NCBI GenBank assembly: GCA_030562195.1
Contig: JAUJPP010000005.1
Coordinates: 10,598,826-10,662,825, forward strand
DNA: 64,000 nt
Direction of reading: 5' to 3'
Source of the DNA: Nipponacmea schrenckii
Taxonomy: Eukaryota > Mollusca > Gastropoda > Lottiidae
In this document: positions 59,690 to 64,000 of the stretch, piece after piece
Numbering within the stretch: position 1 is the first letter of the stretch
Layout: every line of letters begins with the position of its first letter
Position numbers and translations under genes: made by a program
The notes under the pieces: generated by a model
The model's database searches: none
Seen by the model: only the letters and a program-made list of their open reading frames with translations
Told to the model about the DNA's origin: nothing

Positions 59690-60140
59690 TATTTTTCGCC
59701 TCAATTTATTTATATATTTTGTGATTTATTTAATAATTTATTTTTATTAATTATTATTTATAATTAGAAGGACAATAAATGTTCATTTTTTTATTTATTA
59801 TAATTATGATTTTTATTTTATTTATTTATTTATTTATTTATTATGATTTTCATTTTATTTTTTTATAAATTTATTTATTTATTTATTATTATTATGATTT
59901 TTCATTTTTTTATTTATTCATTTATTTATTTATTCATTTATTTGTTTATTTATTTATTCATTTATTTATTTATTTATTTATTTAATTTTATCGTTTTTCT
60001 ATTTGTTTTTTATTATTATCTTTTATTTATTTATTTATTTATAAATCTATCTATTGTTTTAATTATTTAATTATCCTTTATTTATTAATTATCATTTTTT
60101 ATACATTTATTTATTTTTTATCAATATTAATCATTATTGA
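59690..60140. repeat. (TTTA)n low-complexity tract
   Basis: TTTATTTATTTA-type runs with AATT and TTATTA interruptions. Almost no G or C. Confidence 0.95.
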
Positions 60141-60707
60141 TATTAAAAAGAACATCAAATGTTCACTATGATCCTTAAAAACAGTTATAACCATTAACAG
60201 TTCAATAACATGGACTTCATAACAGAAAGATATAGAAACAACCCGTTGTAATATTCACCTCATTTTAAATTTACGAGAAGGTAAAACCAACAAGGAAATA
60301 AACTTGGTCAAAGTCAAAGTCAAGTTGTTCCTTCAAAAGAAAAAATACCAATTAGGTCACCACGAACCCAAACATTTCATAATATGAATATTATTTAGGT
60401 TATCTGTGGGTTTTGACACAAATAGCGTGTAACATACCTTGGCTTCCTTCTAAAGTGGTTCGCCTTTCTATAAACAACAAAACAGAACCTTAATCATAAC
60501 AAAAATTAACCTAGAAAACGAAAGTCTAATTCTTTTCTTAAGCAATCTTCGACGAATTTTGAGAACTCCGAAGTGTATCTACCCTTGGTTCTCTTAATGC
60601 CCCTCTGTGATTGGTTTTTCAACTCGGCATCGATTTTAAAGAAATAACTAGATTTTGTATTGCGTCTATTTCAGAGGACATAGCTAATAAAGTTCATTTT
60701 GTACATG
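60141..60707. other. Intergenic, no gene recognised
   Basis: No supported feature. Confidence 0.4.
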
Positions 60708-61030
60708 GTGTATGCATCTAATGGGTTAATGAAGTCGGACAATGCCAAGCAGTGTGCATTTAGGGTTATCATTCCAGGACAACGGCATACTGTTTTTTTA
60801 TTTGAAACTGTCGAGGGATCTTTAACGCACACAGCATGTAGTACACGATGCCTCGGTTAATTGTTCCATTCGAACGACTAGACGCTTTTTCATGTCAACC
60901 CCCTGGACCATCACTGACAAGGCGAAAATGTGTTGAAATTCTGAAAAAAATCGACCTATGTCGGGATTGAACCCTGGACCTTCAGTTAGGCGAGCAAGCT
61001 TGGAGCTCACTTTGTCACCGCGGGTCCCGT
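60708..61030 (-). mobile_element. SINE-A, near full length
   Basis: Reverse: ATCTAATGGGTTAATGAAGT, AAGCAGTGTGCATTTAGGGT, TCCAGGACAACGGCATACTG, CTGTCGAGGGATCTTTAACG, ATGTCAACCCCCTGGACC, GGGATTGAACCCTGGACCTT (complement of the B box) and GAGCTCACTTTGTCACCGCG (A-box side). The 3' terminal block is lost. Confidence 0.85.
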
Positions 61031-61364
61031 GCGCAGATCTAAGGCAAAAAGCCCGAGTCTTATTAAATTTTCTTTCTTATTGTAAAGAAATGTGTAAGTT
61101 TTCAATTATCTTAGAAATGGTAATAGAATTATAATCCTATTGATATCGGTACCACATTTAACTTGGCAACTAATCAAACAATGTTACTTTTTTCACTAAT
61201 TAACCAACATATCTATTGTATATAGAGCAAAGTTGATTAATCTCATGAATATCCTTAAACTGGTACTTGTCTCCCCTCGTATAAGCACTATGATGCAACA
61301 ACTAACGCGTATAAAATAATCAGACTTTCAGAACTCTTTCCAATTTCAAAGAATCAACCTAGGA
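61031..61364. other. Intergenic, no gene recognised
   Basis: No supported feature. Confidence 0.4.
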
Positions 61365-61745
61365 GTTTATTAGACGAATTTGGCCAACACCTAGACTTTT
61401 ATTGGACTCCCACTTAGTATTTTATTGGACCAACAGTCTCTCATTAACTATTACTGGGTCACGCCTGCACTTTAGATGGACTCACGCATAGACGTTTATT
61501 GGACTCCCACCTAGTTATTTATTGGACTATTAACTAAACTTTTTTTGGCCTAACACCTAGACATTTATTGGACTATCAACTAAACTTTTATTGGACTAAC
61601 ACCTAGACATTTATTTGACTCTCACCTAGACATTTAATGGACTTCCATCTTGGTATTGGACTAACACCTATACATTTATTGGACTATCAACCCTAACTTT
61701 TATTGGACATTTGACTTGCACCTATTCTTTATCTGAATTTCATTT
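61365..61745. repeat. Degenerate tandem repeat with TTTATTGGACT core
   Basis: TTTATTGGACTAACACCTAG and TTTATTGGACTATCAACTAA alternate at about 24-30 bp over some twelve copies. ATTGG, a CCAAT inverse, is repeated throughout. Confidence 0.85.
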
Positions 61746-63600
61746 TGTCTTTGACTCCATTGACTTCCATTAGTATTTTGTTGGACTCCTTAATATGCGT
61801 ATATTGTGTTATCAACTAGATATTTATCGAACACCGACCTCTGTTTTTCTAAGTTTTTGCACGTATTTGTTTTATGGCTCAGTTTTTTCTAATAGTTCCT
61901 GCCCATCCCAAAGGTCCTTTGACGTTTATTTTCACTGAATTGATAAATGTGTTTTTTTTTTTCTTTTGTTTTTTTGACAGGATGGTGATTTGTATTATCA
62001 CTAAAAATAAAATTTGAAAGTCAAAATGTAGGGCATGGCGTCGTCGAGGTGACTAATCTATCAAAATAAATTGATCAAAACACGTACTTTCTGTACTTGG
62101 GAGATACTTCGCACTTTGACTGTACCTTGATGACTTCATGTATGTATCTATAGAAAATAGCCAATAGTTGGTAACCGATAACGGTCAAAATATGATATCA
62201 AAAGCTTGTTATGAATAAGCACGTTTAGGCTGATATACTCACGTTACCGACCATTAACAAGGATGTGGTTAGTACCTTATATGGTGTATCTTTGTCGAAA
62301 ACAACAGGACATTCATAGCCACCGATCGATTGATGACCTGTATTTACTGACCGATTTATTGACGGCCCGTGACTGCAACATAAAATCATGCCCCAGAGCG
62401 CTTCCGGGAATATAACTTTCATCCCTCCCTCTTAGGTCTCATGGCCTTGTCGTTAGATAACGGGATAAATGTTTTGTCGTTTTTTTGGGGTTTTTTTTTT
62501 TTGTTTTGTTTTATGGTGCGTGGCTTTAAAATATCCTGAAAACCGACCCTACCCATTATAACATTATACCCCATTGGCTCCTACCCCCCCCCCCCCCCGA
62601 ATAAATGGTCTGGCGTCGATATTGACAATGCCGAAGTATCGGGGATGTTATGCTACTTTTTCAATAGAGACAATATTTAGCTAGGCGATTTCTTTGTTTC
62701 AAATACAATATATGGCAGATCAAATTTCTCCTTTTAGTTAGAAAAATCTGAAATATATTTTCTAATAACCAGTGTTTTGATTGCTTAGCATAAAAAGTTC
62801 AACCGAACACAATTTGTAAAAGAATTTCTTCAGATCGCATATAAGTATAGTAATCGTTAACAGGATATGCAACATATATGTTCTTATCGGCTAGTAGGCT
62901 ACAAGTCGATTTGTTTATTAACCTCAATAATAAAATACTGATTATTCATGGATTTGATTAAAAAAGATGCAATTTAAATCTTTTTTAAATATTTTATCAG
63001 TAAAGTCCATATTATGATCACATGGACGTAGCATCACGCAACGCAGATAACAATGTACGTCATTGACGTTTACGTTGTGGATAAGTTGTTTGACGAAATG
63101 CTGTCACAAGACCCTGAGATAGCATATCGCCAGGAGATAAAGGTTCTACAAAAATATGTGGCCACCTTCACGTACGATTAGTCTCAGTAAGCGGTTTTAA
63201 TGAATGAACATTATAAATAATTTAAAAAGTCAACAATATTTCGAATCAGTTATAAAGTATGAAATTTGTACGAATTTGTAAGAAATTATATAGCGCTATA
63301 TAGGCTTGACCCAACGTTATGGTCGGGAACTAAAATTTAATAATTGGATTAAGAAAATTACATGTACCTTTAAATGAAATTTAATTCTTGCCGAATCCCT
63401 TAATCCCTTAAACTGTAAACGATGTTCTAGATAGCGATGGATTTAATAATGTGGAAAAGAGCTCACCTTCTACCGTTGTCTGACTCTGATTCCAGCACGG
63501 GTTTAGGATATAACTAACTTCGCCAGGACATCAAGATTGCAAACGAGCGGGAGTTGAATTTTTCTGGAAAAATATTCAAAATATCTCAAACTTTGTCGTT
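61746..63600. other. Intergenic, no gene recognised
   Basis: A poly-T tract (near 62495) and a poly-C run of 14 (62586-62599) are seen. No exon or RNA gene was recognised. Confidence 0.4.
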
Positions 63601-63626
63601 TCAGTAATCTATAAAAGTGAGAAAAT

Positions 63627-63824
63627 ATGTCAGCAGGAATGTGCTATGATGCGCGAGCATTTCCTCAAAAAGAGAAGAGTTTCAAACCAAAATGGCGGAA
63701 GTGGATAGATCTGATAATCCGAACCGGAAGTAAGTTTGGGTTGAGGCAGGCGTGTTTGATTAAAAACTCTGGTGTGGTTGTGGCTTCAGTTGTTGGCCTC
63801 GACATAGGAAAAGAAGACTTTCAG
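63627..63824 (+). CDS. Possible first exon of an unrecognised gene
   Basis: An open frame starting ATGTCAGCAGG is followed by a consensus donor (TTTCAG|GTATGT at 63825). The encoded 66 residues are basic in the middle (KEKSFKPKWRKWIDL) and then hydrophobic (GVVVASVVGLDIG). I do not recognise the family. TATAAAAG at 63610-63617 lies only 10 bp upstream, too close to act as the TATA box for this ATG. Downstream exons would lie beyond the window. The frame may be chance. Confidence 0.25.
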
Positions 63825-63876
63825 GTATGTTTATTATATCATTTAGTGGGTTCAGTCAGTATCAATTCCTTTGAGG

Positions 63877-64000
63877 GCGGGTTGTAGCGCAATCGGTTAG
63901 AGCGTTTAGATTGACCACATGCTATTATTCACATTATAATATCGGCGATCGAGACCAAGAATAATTGATGAACGTCTTTTCTGATTAGCCCAGTCAACCA
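63877..64000 (+). mobile_element. SINE-B head (cut by window end)
   Basis: GGTTGTAGCGCAATCGGTTA plus GAGCG is a SINE-B-type A box. CGGCGATCGAGACC is a decayed B-box side, and the last bases CAGTCAACCA approach the CCACCCAGCTG middle. It runs off the window. Confidence 0.65.

Noticed and set aside
63610..63617. TATAAAAG as a promoter for the terminal open exon
   Set aside because: It is only 10 bp before the ATG, so transcription would start inside or after the start codon.

Overview
The window is nuclear DNA of an animal. Genes carry GT-AG introns of 60 bp to over 3 kb, coding density is very low, and the sequence is AT-rich and full of tandem and dispersed repeats. An SMC1 cohesin gene, an NR1-type nuclear receptor, intron-bearing piggyBac and Harbinger elements, several tRNA-derived SINE families and a degenerate repeat ending in a GGACGGAC-type motif (50.7-51.7 kb) all fit a marine lophotrochozoan, most likely a mollusc (inference, moderate confidence).

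Layout. 0.2-2.1 kb: the last four exons of SMC1 (+). 2.1-13.3 kb: no recognisable host gene; tandem repeats (189 bp, 54 bp, ~70 bp, 61-68 bp), SINE fragments and a TTAA-flanked MITE. 13.4-16.6 kb: a complete, four-exon, apparently intact piggyBac transposase gene (-) between matching terminal inverted repeats. 16.6-36.2 kb: gene-poor, with an AGGTCA-containing satellite (23.3-24.3 kb), a 124-bp array (24.6-25.65 kb) and many SINEs. 36.3-44.7 kb: a six-coding-exon nuclear receptor gene (+) that encodes a ligand-binding domain but no visible DNA-binding domain. 44.9-46.7 kb: a 21-bp minisatellite. 49.4-50.7 kb: five near-identical tandem 283-bp Pol III-type units. 52.2-56.4 kb: a whole Harbinger element with a broken transposase (+) and a better preserved Myb/SANT gene (-). 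56.5-64 kb: a MITE, microsatellites, SINEs and one unrecognised open exon near the end.

Three SINE families are used here as working names. SINE-A (about 350-400 bp) has a tRNA-like head with A and B boxes, a middle with a GGTTTCCCC-type motif, and a 3' end close to GTAGGACGTAAAACTCCATT; more than 25 pieces are present. SINE-B has a TAGCACAGCGGTTAGAGCG-type A box and a CACCCAGCTGTAAATGGGTA-type middle. SINE-C is the 283-bp tandem unit. A recurring theme is tandem multiplication of tRNA-like promoter boxes: in the last SMC1 intron, in a SINE-B at 28.2 kb, in the SINE-C array, and apparently in the 25-kb array.

The host genes are unrelated in function (chromosome cohesion; ligand-regulated transcription). 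Each mobile element's genes form a unit: the piggyBac transposase with its terminal and palindromic motifs, and the Harbinger transposase with its Myb-like partner and TTAACC-rich subterminal regions. Splice sites and phases were checked by hand; no database search was possible.
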